Below, piece after piece: positions 7,889 to 16,587 of a stretch of 33,225 nt of DNA. Positions within the stretch are counted from its first letter, which is position 1. Each line of letters starts with the position of its first letter. Source of the DNA: Deltaproteobacteria bacterium (lineage in GTDB: Bacteria > Desulfobacterota > Desulfobulbia > Desulfobulbales > Desulfurivibrionaceae); NCBI GenBank assembly GCA_021802775.1, contig JAJZRJ010000031.1:1-33225 (forward strand), given 5' to 3'. Both the position numbers and the translations under genes were made by a program. The notes beneath the pieces were generated by a model. It saw only the letters and a program-made list of their open reading frames with translations, was not told the DNA's origin and made no database searches.

Positions 7889-9707
7889 ATGTGGTGTCCG
7901 TGTCGATATCTTCACCGCCATTCTCGAAATCCGCCGCGCTGGTCTGGTTTTCAAAGGTGATGCTGTCCGTGCCGTTCAGCACCAGATGGCCGGGGGAGTT
8001 GAAGGTGAGGGTGAATTGGGCGTTGCTTATCGACCGGTATACATTGGTCGTCCCCTCCACCTGCACAAAGCCGCCGGCAAGGATCTGGCCATCATAGACG
8101 ATGAAGTTGCGACCCGAATCGACAACGGTGTCGGCCCCTTCGATATAGTAGGTGTCTATCCCGCCGCCACCGATCATCCGGTCGGCATCCGCGCCACCGA
8201 TGAGGGTGTCGGCGCCATACCCGCCGTACAGAGTGTCTTTGCCATCGCCGCCAAAGAGGCTATCGCCGGTGTTGTCCGTAAAGCCATCGTTCCCCCATCC
8301 GACCATCAGTACGTCATCCCCAGCCCCGCCGTTCAGGGTGTCCTGGCCCATGTTGCCTACCAGCACATCCGCCTGGCTGCCGCCAATCAGGATGTCATTG
8401 CCGCTACCACCCAGCATGAAGGCGCGCTGCTCCCCGGCCGTAGCTTCCATGACCTGGCTGCCTGCCTGGACATACCAGTCGCGCAGATCGGGTAATTTTT
8501 CCTTAAGGGCTGTGGTGGCCTCGCTTGACGCCAAGCTGTTCAGGTAGGCCGTGAACATCCTGTCCATGTCGGTGCCGGTAAAACCCTTGGCTGCGGCCAG
8601 GGTTGTCGCCACGTTCGACATATCAAAAAGGATACCGCCGGTAATGCCGTCGTTGCTAAAAAGCCTTGTCCCAGCGCCTGCGCCAGTTTCCAGCTCATTG
8701 TCATATTTCTGCATGGCAAAGGCTGTGAGGGCCTTGGTAATATTGTTGCTGGTCAGGCTCAGGCCGCCGTCCTGGGCGATCAGTTGCAGATCAGCGGTGA
8801 AGCGGTCGAGCATATTATCCCCAGAAACGCCGGTCTGATGCTGGATCAGGCCTTCGAGGAAGTTGGGTTCTGGATCAACCAACTTGCTTGGATCGTGATA
8901 GAACAACTCACTATCAAACAGCATCTTCACCATATCTGGCAGTTTTTCCGTGACCTGACGGAAACTGTCATTCATGAGAAAGGCGGTAAGCAGAGCCTGG
9001 GAGTGGAGGGAAATCCGCATCTCAGTGCTGTCCGGCTCAGCCCCTTGACTGATCAGGATTTGGTCGCCGATGGTGGAGAAGGGCATAAGCAGGGGTGAGG
9101 TCGAAAGAATCTCTCCTTCCACATAAAACCCGCTCACGTTTCCCGACCGCGCCGCAAGGTCACTTCCGGTAAAAGAAAGTAACTTCGGCGCCAATTCATT
9201 GATCTGCTCATCGGTGTACCCTTGCTCGTGCAGATAGCCGACAAGCTCATTACGGATCGACTCCGTGGCCGAGTTGGCAAAAGGCGCCTGGTCAAAGGTC
9301 ACGGCTTTTTCATCGAAAAACAATCCCATGAGGGCCGCCAAGCCACCGCCCAGGGAATGACCGATGAAGGTGATAACAGCATCCGGGTTGGTCTTTTTGA
9401 TCTCCAAATAATAGGCTGCTGCCTCCTTCAATTGCTCGGCGCACAAAAGGCCCGTGGTCAGGTTGATGTTGGCAAGCCAGTCCGGGTCGAACATCTCCGA
9501 ATTCGTCCCGGCAAAGGAGATGGCGATCTCGTTCGGATTGGAAATATTTTGGAAGGATACGGCTTCGAAACCACTGGGCAAGGTTGCATGGGATAATAAT
9601 ACCTCCGCCCAGCCCTCTGGTATGGGAAAGCGGTTGATCTTGTCACGAGTTGAACGATAGGCTACGCCTGCCATCAAAGAGCAATCAATATCAAACTGTG
9701 TTGTCAT
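7872..9707 (-). CDS. RTX lipase, Y type, copy L3 (611 aa, short form)
   Basis: The start at 9707 (MTTQFDIDC) follows a GGGGGG-rich site by about 6 bases. The N-terminal lipase domain (GHSLGGG, Ser 118) and helical linker match L1 closely (NRFPIPEGW, TFDQAPFANSA, MQKYDNE). One RTX block follows (about 436-520), then the first half of the beta-rich segment (TLTFNSPGHLVLNGTDSITF). The frame then breaks off after ADFENGG, passes through EDIDTDTT and ends in WRMAA. The second RTX block present in L1 and L2 is absent, so L3 is about 165 residues shorter. It probably keeps a complete catalytic domain but lacks a normal type I secretion end. It lies 36 bases after B4, with no promoter visible between them. 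Confidence 0.88.
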   Translation of the reverse strand: MTTQFDIDCSLMAGVAYRSTRDKINRFPIPEGWAEVLLSHATLPSGFEAVSFQNISNPNEIAISFAGTNSEMFDPDWLANINLTTGLLCAEQLKEAAAYYLEIKKTNPDAVITFIGHSLGGGLAALMGLFFDEKAVTFDQAPFANSATESIRNELVGYLHEQGYTDEQINELAPKLLSFTGSDLAARSGNVSGFYVEGEILSTSPLLMPFSTIGDQILISQGAEPDSTEMRISLHSQALLTAFLMNDSFRQVTEKLPDMVKMLFDSELFYHDPSKLVDPEPNFLEGLIQHQTGVSGDNMLDRFTADLQLIAQDGGLSLTSNNITKALTAFAMQKYDNELETGAGAGTRLFSNDGITGGILFDMSNVATTLAAAKGFTGTDMDRMFTAYLNSLASSEATTALKEKLPDLRDWYVQAGSQVMEATAGEQRAFMLGGSGNDILIGGSQADVLVGNMGQDTLNGGAGDDVLMVGWGNDGFTDNTGDSLFGGDGKDTLYGGYGADTLIGGADADRMIGGGGIDTYYIEGADTVVDSGRNFIVYDGQILAGGFVQVEGTTNVYRSISNAQFTLTFNSPGHLVLNGTDSITFENQTSAADFENGGEDIDTDTTWRMAA

Positions 9708-9743
9708 ATGTTCCCCCCTCTTTTATGCTTCAGCAACTTCGTG

Positions 9744-10487
9744 CTACTTTGAAATCCTATCCATCATCCGCCGCCCAACAGAGTCGCCAGGGCCGATCCA
9801 TGCCCCCTTGTAAAAAATCAACTCCTCGCAGCTCACACTAGACTGCGTCTTCTTGGGATCAAGCGGCTCCCGGACGAAGACGCGGAGGTGTCGCTGCCCC
9901 CCCGATGCGTTGATTTTCTTGATTTCCTCAACTGAAACTGGTTCTGGACTCCAAAGGCGGTCGCGGTCCCATCGTTCATCGTAGCCGCCGATGATGACAT
10001 TCGCTTCTCTCATCTCCACTGGGAGTTCTTCCAATGATATACGCTGCCACGTCGTGCCGTCGTACTTAAAAAACACATATGGTGGATTGGGACGCCCCCA
10101 ATGATTGTAAGCTAGGCAGCCAGCCGGGTTGGTCACGATATAGGGCGTGTTGTTGAATACATCCAGCGCCAACAACGTCAGGTTGTCTTGCTGCTCACGA
10201 CCGAAATCGCTTTTCCAAGTCACGTCCTGATTCGTGCCCGGAATGGTAAACTTGCACTCCTCCTTCAGCACCGACCGGGAGGTGCTGTCAATGACCGGAT
10301 ACCCACCATAGCTATGAGACCGTTTCGCGGTCAAGGTTGTGCCGTCGTGCAACAAAACCTCCTCCTTCCAGCTTTTACCGATCCCAAGCGGATTCTCCTT
10401 GGCCAAGGTCATGCAGCCCGCCAGGGCGGTAAGTAAAACCGTGAGCACAACTCCTTTGACTATCCCGAGCATCATTCTGTTTTTCAT
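9744..10487 (-). CDS. small lipoprotein, B family (copy B4); candidate immunity protein
   Basis: 247 residues from ATG 10487, which overlaps the stop of the truncated lipase remnant (ATGA). The signal peptide has a clear lipobox (LLTALAGC, Cys 25). The mature region carries [35 protein letters not shown] and [19 protein letters not shown], all shared with B2 at 4042-4758, with a more variable centre. It precedes Y lipase L3 by 36 bases. It now follows only a lipase fragment, so if coupling to the upstream lipase matters for expression it depends on that fragment's translation. Role inferred as for the other small array proteins. Confidence 0.84.
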   Translation of the reverse strand: MKNRMMLGIVKGVVLTVLLTALAGCMTLAKENPLGIGKSWKEEVLLHDGTTLTAKRSHSYGGYPVIDSTSRSVLKEECKFTIPGTNQDVTWKSDFGREQQDNLTLLALDVFNNTPYIVTNPAGCLAYNHWGRPNPPYVFFKYDGTTWQRISLEELPVEMREANVIIGGYDERWDRDRLWSPEPVSVEEIKKINASGGQRHLRVFVREPLDPKKTQSSVSCEELIFYKGAWIGPGDSVGRRMMDRISK

Positions 10488-10500
10488 GCCGCCATCCTCC
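10482..10500 (-). promoter_or_regulatory. array junction 4: coupled RBS/stop/start (L4 remnant to B4)
   Basis: TGGAGGATGGCGGCATGAA, identical to junction 2. It is retained even though the lipase in front of it is only a fragment. Confidence 0.85.
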
Positions 10501-10664
10501 AATTCCAGTCGTTGTCATCCCCAGCCCCACCGTCCAGGGTGTCCTGACCCATGTTGCCCACCAGCACATCGGCCTGACTGCCGCCGGTCAGGATGTCATC
10601 GCCACTGCCTCCCAGCCTGCCTCCCAGCATGAAAGCGCGTTGATCCCCGGCTGTGGCGTTCATG
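10484..10664 (-). pseudogene. remnant of a Y-type RTX lipase (L4), 5' part lost
   Basis: Only the start of an RTX block survives: [16 protein letters not shown], then [29 protein letters not shown], then the usual array end NWRMAA. This matches residues 424-470 of L1. There is a small internal duplication (GGRLGGSG where L1 has GGSG). Upstream, the frame runs into the tandem repeats and the end of the transposase element and contains no lipase domain, so the catalytic part is gone. The continuing open frame further upstream (to about 10786) is transposon sequence and not a real N-terminus. Confidence 0.75.
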
Positions 10665-10670
10665 GCTTGG

Positions 10671-10735
10671 GCAGAAAAGGGCAGAAAAGGGGGACAGCAG
10701 AAAAGGGGGACAGCAGCAGAAAAGGGGGACAGGCT
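10671..10735. repeat. tandem partial copies of the IS terminus
   Basis: Four copies of GCAGAAAAGG, the later ones extended to GCAGAAAAGGGGGACA, lead into the full element end GGGGGACAGGCTACTTTT. They look like repeated IS-end fragments at the insertion edge, next to the broken lipase. Confidence 0.8.
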
Positions 10736-11452
10736 ACTTTTCCTGTGCCTTTCTCGGACGCCCCAATGGCTTAAGCGTTGATTCAAGGCCCATCTCCCGG
10801 CTTATCTTCCGCTGCCATTCGCTCGTACCGAATGGTGCCTGACGGTCCCGGCTCCGCTGTATCTTTGCCTGCTCCTTTGCTGTCAGCGGCTGATCAACAT
10901 ATTCCCCCCAGTCTTCCACAAAAGAGATCGGCAACATCGCGGTAAGATTGCGTTTCTGTCTTCCGCAACTCTCACCATGCGAAGACCACCGCCAGTCACG
11001 AGATCTTTCCGCAAGTCCGGCACGGACAGGATTGCCTTCTATATAACGGGCAACGGCCAAAAGATGCGCGTCACCCTGAACAAGAAAACTCTTGAAGCGT
11101 CCTTGCCAAACATGGCCGCTGCTTCCGTGCCGGCGATGGTAACGGCGGACATGGCTGGTCATGAACCATTGCATATAGCGGCTCAACGCTTCTCCTTTCT
11201 CTGCCCGGACCAGCAAATGAAAATGGTTTGGCATGAGGCAATAGGCAAAGAGTGTAACTGGATAACGTTTTTTCACTTCGTCCAGCAGATCAAGAAATAC
11301 CTGATAATCCATATCGTTGTGAAACACCTGCTGGCGCCCGTTGCCTCGATTAAGAACATGGTAGAAATGTCCGTCCGCTAAACCGCGCGCAACCCGTGGC
11401 ATGTTCACCTCACGATAAATCCATCATTAAAAAGCAGCCTGTCCCCCTTTCC
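10720..11452 (-). mobile_element. IS200/REP-associated (Y1) transposase element
   Basis: A single transposase gene is bounded by inverted ends: AAAAGGGGGACAGGCTACTT at 10720 and, reversed, AAAAAGCAGCCTGTCCCCCT from 11429. The transposase stop codon lies inside the right end. The left end forms the last codons of the ABC transporter gene. Exact outer limits are uncertain because Y1 elements make no target duplication. Confidence 0.75.
10734..11402 (-). CDS. Y1 (HUH) transposase, REP-associated / IS200-like
   Basis: 222 residues from ATG 11402 (MPRVARG), with GAGG about 7 bases upstream; the GTG two codons earlier is less likely. The protein has the fold markers of REP-associated tyrosine transposases: an N-terminal [10 protein letters not shown] block, the HUH metal site in [26 protein letters not shown], and the catalytic Tyr in [11 protein letters not shown]. 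It catalyses single-strand DNA cleavage and transfer at hairpin ends. Length and motifs are complete, so it may be active. It is transcribed in the same direction as the transporter and the lipase array and could be expressed by read-through. Confidence 0.92.
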   Translation of the reverse strand: MPRVARGLADGHFYHVLNRGNGRQQVFHNDMDYQVFLDLLDEVKKRYPVTLFAYCLMPNHFHLLVRAEKGEALSRYMQWFMTSHVRRYHRRHGSSGHVWQGRFKSFLVQGDAHLLAVARYIEGNPVRAGLAERSRDWRWSSHGESCGRQKRNLTAMLPISFVEDWGEYVDQPLTAKEQAKIQRSRDRQAPFGTSEWQRKISREMGLESTLKPLGRPRKAQEK

Positions 11453-13601
11453 CAACGATGGAAAGCACCTCGTCTACCTGCAACCCTTTGGGAATCTGGT
11501 GGGTAATGAAGAGCATGGTCACCTGACCCTTGAGCGTATTGATCGTCTTGGCAAAGTGCTCGGCGGTCTGCTGATCGAGGTTCGAAACTGCCTCGTCGAA
11601 CACGAGTATCTTCGGCCGTTTGAGCAGGGCACGGGCAATGGCGATCCGCTGGCGCTGGCCGCCGGAAAGGCCGGTGCCGCGCTCGCCGATCTCGGTCTGG
11701 TAGCCGTTGGGCAGTTCCTCGATCACCTCGTGAATCTCGGCGGCCTTGCAGGCGGCGATCACCTCGGGGAAGCTTGCATGGGGGTGGGCCATGACCAGGT
11801 TGTCGTAGATGGTGCCGGAAAAGAGTACCGTTTCCTGGGGCACCACACCGAAGGTGGCACGCAGCTCGTTGGCCGCGAAGTAGCGGATGTCGCGGCCATC
11901 CAGGGCGATATGCCCCTCCACCGGCTGATAGAAACCGAGCATCAGCTTGGCCAGGGTGGATTTGCCGCAGCCCGACGGACCCATGAGCACGGTGAGATGA
12001 CCGGGCTTGAAGCGCATCGCGAGATTGCGGTAGAGCCAGGGATGGTTCTCGGAGTAGCGGAAACCGAGATCGACGAGATCGATTTGGCCCTGGTCGCCGT
12101 TCTCCCGCTTGGGGGTGAGGGTATGCGGCTCCTGGGGCATGTCGAGAATATCGCCCAGCCTTTTTACCGCGATATCCGCTTGCTGGAACTCCTGCCACAG
12201 ACCGACCAGCCGCAGCATGGGCTGGCTCATGCGGGAGGCGAACATCTGGAAGGCCACCAGCATGCCCACGGTGAAGCCCTCATTGCGCATGACCAGAAGC
12301 GCGCCGACGATGAGGATGGCCAGGGTCATCACCTGCTCCAGACCATTGGCCACCACGTTGTAGGTGTTACCCACCTGTTTGGTGGAAAAGCCGGCGGCAA
12401 GATACCGGGCAAGGTAGTCGCCATATTTCTTGTCGATGTCCGGCTCCATCTGGAGGGACTTCACCGTGCCCATGCCCGAGAGATATTCGGTGAGAAAGGC
12501 CTGGTTACGGGCGCCGAGCATGAACTGTTTGTTCATTCGCTCGCGGAACATGGGCACCACCAAGAAGCTGATCAGGCAGATCAGGCTCAACAACCCCAAA
12601 GCAATGAGGGAGAGTTGCCAGGAGTAGGCGAACATCACCGCCAGGAAGATGAACAGAAAAGGTAAATCAAGGAGCAGGGTGACGGCGGCGCCGGAGACGA
12701 ACTGGCGGATGGTCTCCACCCCCTGCATGCGAGCGACCAGGGTACCGGTGGGCCGGTTTTCGAAATAGGGCAGCGGCAGCCGCAGGAGATGGCGGAAGAC
12801 CTTGCTGCCCAGCACGGCGTCGATGCGGTTGCCGGTGTGCAGGACCAGATACTGCCTGAGCCAAGTCATGGTCAGGTTGAAGAGCATGAACATGACCAGG
12901 GCCAGGCCGAGGATGATGAGGGTGCTGCGGGACTGGTGGACAATGACCTTGTCGATGATCACCTGGGTGAAGAGGGGGGTGGCGAGACCAACCAACTGGA
13001 TGGCGAGACTGGCAAGCAGGATGTCCCGCCAGATATTCTTGTGCTTGAGGAGTTCGGGGATGAACCAGGAAAAGCCGAATTGCTTTTTCTCCGCCGGAAA
13101 GCCGGTAATGGCCTCATCGTTGCCGGTGGCAGACTCCTTGGCGATCAGGATCAGCTCGGGATCGAGGCGCTCAGGGGCTCCGGCAATGGCCAGGGTCTCC
13201 GGCGCCTGGGAGCCGGGACGGAAAAAGAGGAACTTCTCTCCCTCGACCTTGAGGATGATGACCGGCGTGGCCGCAGGCGATTCTACTTCCCTGCCGGAGG
13301 CCAGGTCATCGGCCGCGGCTTCATCGGGCACAGGCGGCAGGCTGGCCGCGGGCGGCGCTTCGGGCTGGAGAAAGGCAATGGCAGGCAACGGCAGCTTCCG
13401 CCACTCAAGGCCGGCGACGGCACGGGTGCCGGTCTTGAACCCCAAGGAGCGCGCCGCCTCGTGCAAAACAGTGCGGTCGTGGGGCGGCGGAAAGGCCTGC
13501 GCCACCAGCGCGGCATCAAACGGCAGGCGATAAAGTCCGCTCAAACTGCCCAGGAGCCAGAGCAGTTCGTCGCGATGAATCGTTCCCCCCAACGATGACA
13601 T
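11427..13601 (-). CDS. type I secretion ABC transporter (HlyB/RtxB-like), 3' end replaced by IS sequence
   Basis: 724 residues from ATG 13601, with AAGGAAG 9 bases upstream. Residues 1-155 are a C39-like peptidase domain without the catalytic Cys, as in HlyB-type RTX exporters, and with a proline/alanine-rich insert at about 82-112. The membrane domain spans about 180-450. The ATPase domain has Walker A GPSGCGKST (541-549), signature LSGGQ (645-649), Walker B ILVFDE (665-670) and the H-loop His 701. It would power export of RTX proteins together with an HlyD-like adaptor and a TolC-like channel, neither of which is in the window. The last eight residues (GKGGQAAF) are encoded by the transposon end, so the natural C-terminus has been lost or changed. 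The core ATPase is intact. The gene lies directly upstream of the lipase array on the same strand and is preceded by a c-di-GMP riboswitch. Confidence 0.92.
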   Translation of the reverse strand: MSSLGGTIHRDELLWLLGSLSGLYRLPFDAALVAQAFPPPHDRTVLHEAARSLGFKTGTRAVAGLEWRKLPLPAIAFLQPEAPPAASLPPVPDEAAADDLASGREVESPAATPVIILKVEGEKFLFFRPGSQAPETLAIAGAPERLDPELILIAKESATGNDEAITGFPAEKKQFGFSWFIPELLKHKNIWRDILLASLAIQLVGLATPLFTQVIIDKVIVHQSRSTLIILGLALVMFMLFNLTMTWLRQYLVLHTGNRIDAVLGSKVFRHLLRLPLPYFENRPTGTLVARMQGVETIRQFVSGAAVTLLLDLPFLFIFLAVMFAYSWQLSLIALGLLSLICLISFLVVPMFRERMNKQFMLGARNQAFLTEYLSGMGTVKSLQMEPDIDKKYGDYLARYLAAGFSTKQVGNTYNVVANGLEQVMTLAILIVGALLVMRNEGFTVGMLVAFQMFASRMSQPMLRLVGLWQEFQQADIAVKRLGDILDMPQEPHTLTPKRENGDQGQIDLVDLGFRYSENHPWLYRNLAMRFKPGHLTVLMGPSGCGKSTLAKLMLGFYQPVEGHIALDGRDIRYFAANELRATFGVVPQETVLFSGTIYDNLVMAHPHASFPEVIAACKAAEIHEVIEELPNGYQTEIGERGTGLSGGQRQRIAIARALLKRPKILVFDEAVSNLDQQTAEHFAKTINTLKGQVTMLFITHQIPKGLQVDEVLSIVGKGGQAAF

Positions 13602-13636
13602 CAGAAGCACCTTCCTTATGTGGAGATCAAATCAAA

Positions 13637-13667
13637 AAAAACCGCCCTCGGACCGAAGGCGGTTTAT
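13637..13667 (-). terminator. intrinsic terminator (riboswitch expression platform)
   Basis: On the minus strand AAACCGCC and GGCGGTTT form a stem followed by eight T. It lies between the riboswitch and the transporter start, so it should act as a ligand-controlled attenuator. A second hairpin (GGGGGT with ACCCCC, about 13669-13688) sits between them. Confidence 0.85.
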
Positions 13668-13687
13668 GGGGGTGTACCATTACCCCC

Positions 13688-13776
13688 TGCTCTTCGGCAG
13701 CCCGGCCGCCAAGGTTCTCCTGGTCCGTGGCTTTGCGCCCCCAGGTTGCCCTGGGTTTGCCTTTTTCGAAGCAAAG
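13688..13776 (-). ncRNA. cyclic di-GMP-I (GEMM-I) riboswitch
   Basis: Read on the minus strand the leader has the GEMM-I layout: P1 (GCUUCG pairing with CGAAGAGC), GGCAAACC, a P2 stem CCCAGG with CCUGGG closed by a GCAA tetraloop, the conserved GGGCGCAAAGCCACGG, a P3 stem (ACCAGG/CCUUGG), then GGCCGGGCUGCC. The GNRA loop that docks on P3 and the GCAAAGCC core are both present. It starts within a few bases of the predicted transcription start and is followed by an intrinsic terminator and the ABC transporter gene. Whether the ligand turns expression on or off cannot be told from sequence alone. Confidence 0.9.
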
Positions 13777-13784
13777 TTTAACAG

Positions 13785-13814
13785 TTTATAGCAGCCATCA
13801 CTTCGAGTCGTCAA
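13785..13814 (-). promoter_or_regulatory. sigma-70 promoter for the riboswitch/transporter transcript
   Basis: On the minus strand TTGACG (13809-13814), an 18-base spacer and TATAAA (13785-13790). The start would fall near 13778, just before riboswitch P1, which supports both calls. Confidence 0.75.
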
Positions 13815-14475
13815 CCCTTTTTTATAGTTAGGGAAGAATTTTGAGGCGCGTCGGAATCAGCCCCGAATACCCACGACGCACGGGACTTGTCGAACTCGGC
13901 ACACAGCGGTGCCTCACAAAAGACCCCCTCTTGCCGTTCAATTCCGACAGCCTTCATGATTACAGCAAGGGCATGTTTTCATGTGGGGCGAAAAATTGAT
14001 TGCCGGATCGAAACCGGAAATCAGCCGCTCTTACATTTTGTTTTCGGTGGGGAGAGGGGGGGGGAAACGGCTGGAGACCTGTTCCCCGGCCGCCTTAACA
14101 ATACCGGCACGCACGCCTGATCCAGAGAAACACTTCCGGCACGATTTATTTCCTTGTATTTTCTGAAAAAAAGAGTAATATATGTGAAACAAGCAAATGA
14201 AAACACATTCTCCGCAGCACCTCCTCGCTCACCTTACGTTGTCCATCGCATCGTTCGTTGTCGTCGAAGTCCCTGCTGAGGCACGACAGGCCAGAGAGCC
14301 GTCAGGAAACCTTATCGAAAAACTTGCCCACACGATGACCGCCCCTGCTTTGAACGCCCTTGGGGTTGCCGCGGGAGCCGGTCGGGTGAGGCAAGAGCGA
14401 TATATTTGAGTTGATCAGTTTTGGCGACAAAATTGATGCCGGGTCATATTTGGATGATCCGGTCTTTTAAAAAGT
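13815..14475. other. long intergenic region without a supported gene
   Basis: It lies between the divergent transporter promoter and the cold-shock gene. I see no RNA gene and no convincing coding sequence. A 70-codon frame at 14197-14409 lacks a ribosome site and resembles no family I know. A weak promoter-like pair (TTGTAT, 16 bases, TAATAT at 14154-14181) could start a long leader for the cold-shock gene. Confidence 0.5.
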
Positions 14476-14491
14476 GGTTCCCGAGGGAACC
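14476..14491 (+). promoter_or_regulatory. hairpin in the 5' leader of the cold-shock gene
   Basis: GGTTCC and GGAACC pair around a CGAG loop, 7 bases before the AAGGAG ribosome site (14499-14504). It may control access to the site with temperature; this is inference. Confidence 0.5.
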
Positions 14492-14513
14492 CAGTACAAA
14501 GGAGTAGTACAAG

Positions 14514-14714
14514 ATGGCAGCAGGAACAGTAAAATGGTTCAACGATTCCAAGGGGTTTGGCTTCATCGAGCAGGACGGCGGCAAGGATGTATTCGTGCAT
14601 CATTCCGCGATTCAGGCTCAGGGTTTCAAATCCTTGAAGGAAGGCGCCCGGGTGACCTTCGATGTGGTCGATGGCCCCAAGGGTCCGGCCGCAGCAAACG
14701 TTGTCCAGCAGTAA
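14514..14714 (+). CDS. cold-shock domain protein (CspA family)
   Basis: 66 residues, the usual CspA length, one OB-fold. RNP1 (KGFGFIEQ) and RNP2 (DVFVHHSAI) are both present, with the N-terminal [14 protein letters not shown] typical of the family. It binds single-stranded RNA and DNA and melts mRNA structure in the cytoplasm. AAGGAG lies 9 bases before the ATG. The gene is monocistronic: it has its own leader hairpin and a strong terminator 20 bases after the stop. Which csp paralogue it is cannot be told. Confidence 0.96.
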   Translation: MAAGTVKWFNDSKGFGFIEQDGGKDVFVHHSAIQAQGFKSLKEGARVTFDVVDGPKGPAAANVVQQ

Positions 14715-14734
14715 GCGCTAATAGCGACCATGGA

Positions 14735-14766
14735 AAAGCCCCGCCTTGTGCGGGGCTTTTTTTTTC
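14735..14766 (+). terminator. intrinsic terminator of the cold-shock gene
   Basis: AAGCCCCGC and GCGGGGCTT form a 9-pair stem with a short TTGT-type loop, followed by a run of T. Confidence 0.92.
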
Positions 14767-14837
14767 CTTCGCCCCTGCGCAGCACAAACAAGGCCACGGG
14801 AATCTCCCGGTGGCTTTTTTACTATGAGGCCCAGACG

Positions 14838-16463
<1,626 letters not shown>

Positions 16464-16521
16464 CGGGGTTGCAGGGAATCCTGCCCCCTGTTTCGTCCGT
16501 CCCGCGCCATTCTCGTACCGG

Positions 16522-16552
16522 AAAAAAACCGGTTTCCCCGCGGCGGTTTTTC
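16522..16552. terminator. bidirectional terminator between convergent genes
   Basis: AAACCG (16526-16531) and CGGTTT (16544-16549) form the stem. The plus strand continues into five T and the minus strand into seven, serving the ABC-F gene and the EnvC-like gene. Confidence 0.7.
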
Positions 16553-16587
16553 CCGGATTTTTCCGGGTGATACCGTGCGCGGAAGGG

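Noticed and set aside
10484-10786. Complete 100-residue gene
   Set aside because: Its first 40 codons are transposon end and tandem repeat; only the RTX part has homology.
14197-14409. Possible 70-residue protein before the cold-shock gene
   Set aside because: No ribosome site, no recognisable domain, arginine/alanine-rich composition typical of chance frames; could be leader RNA.
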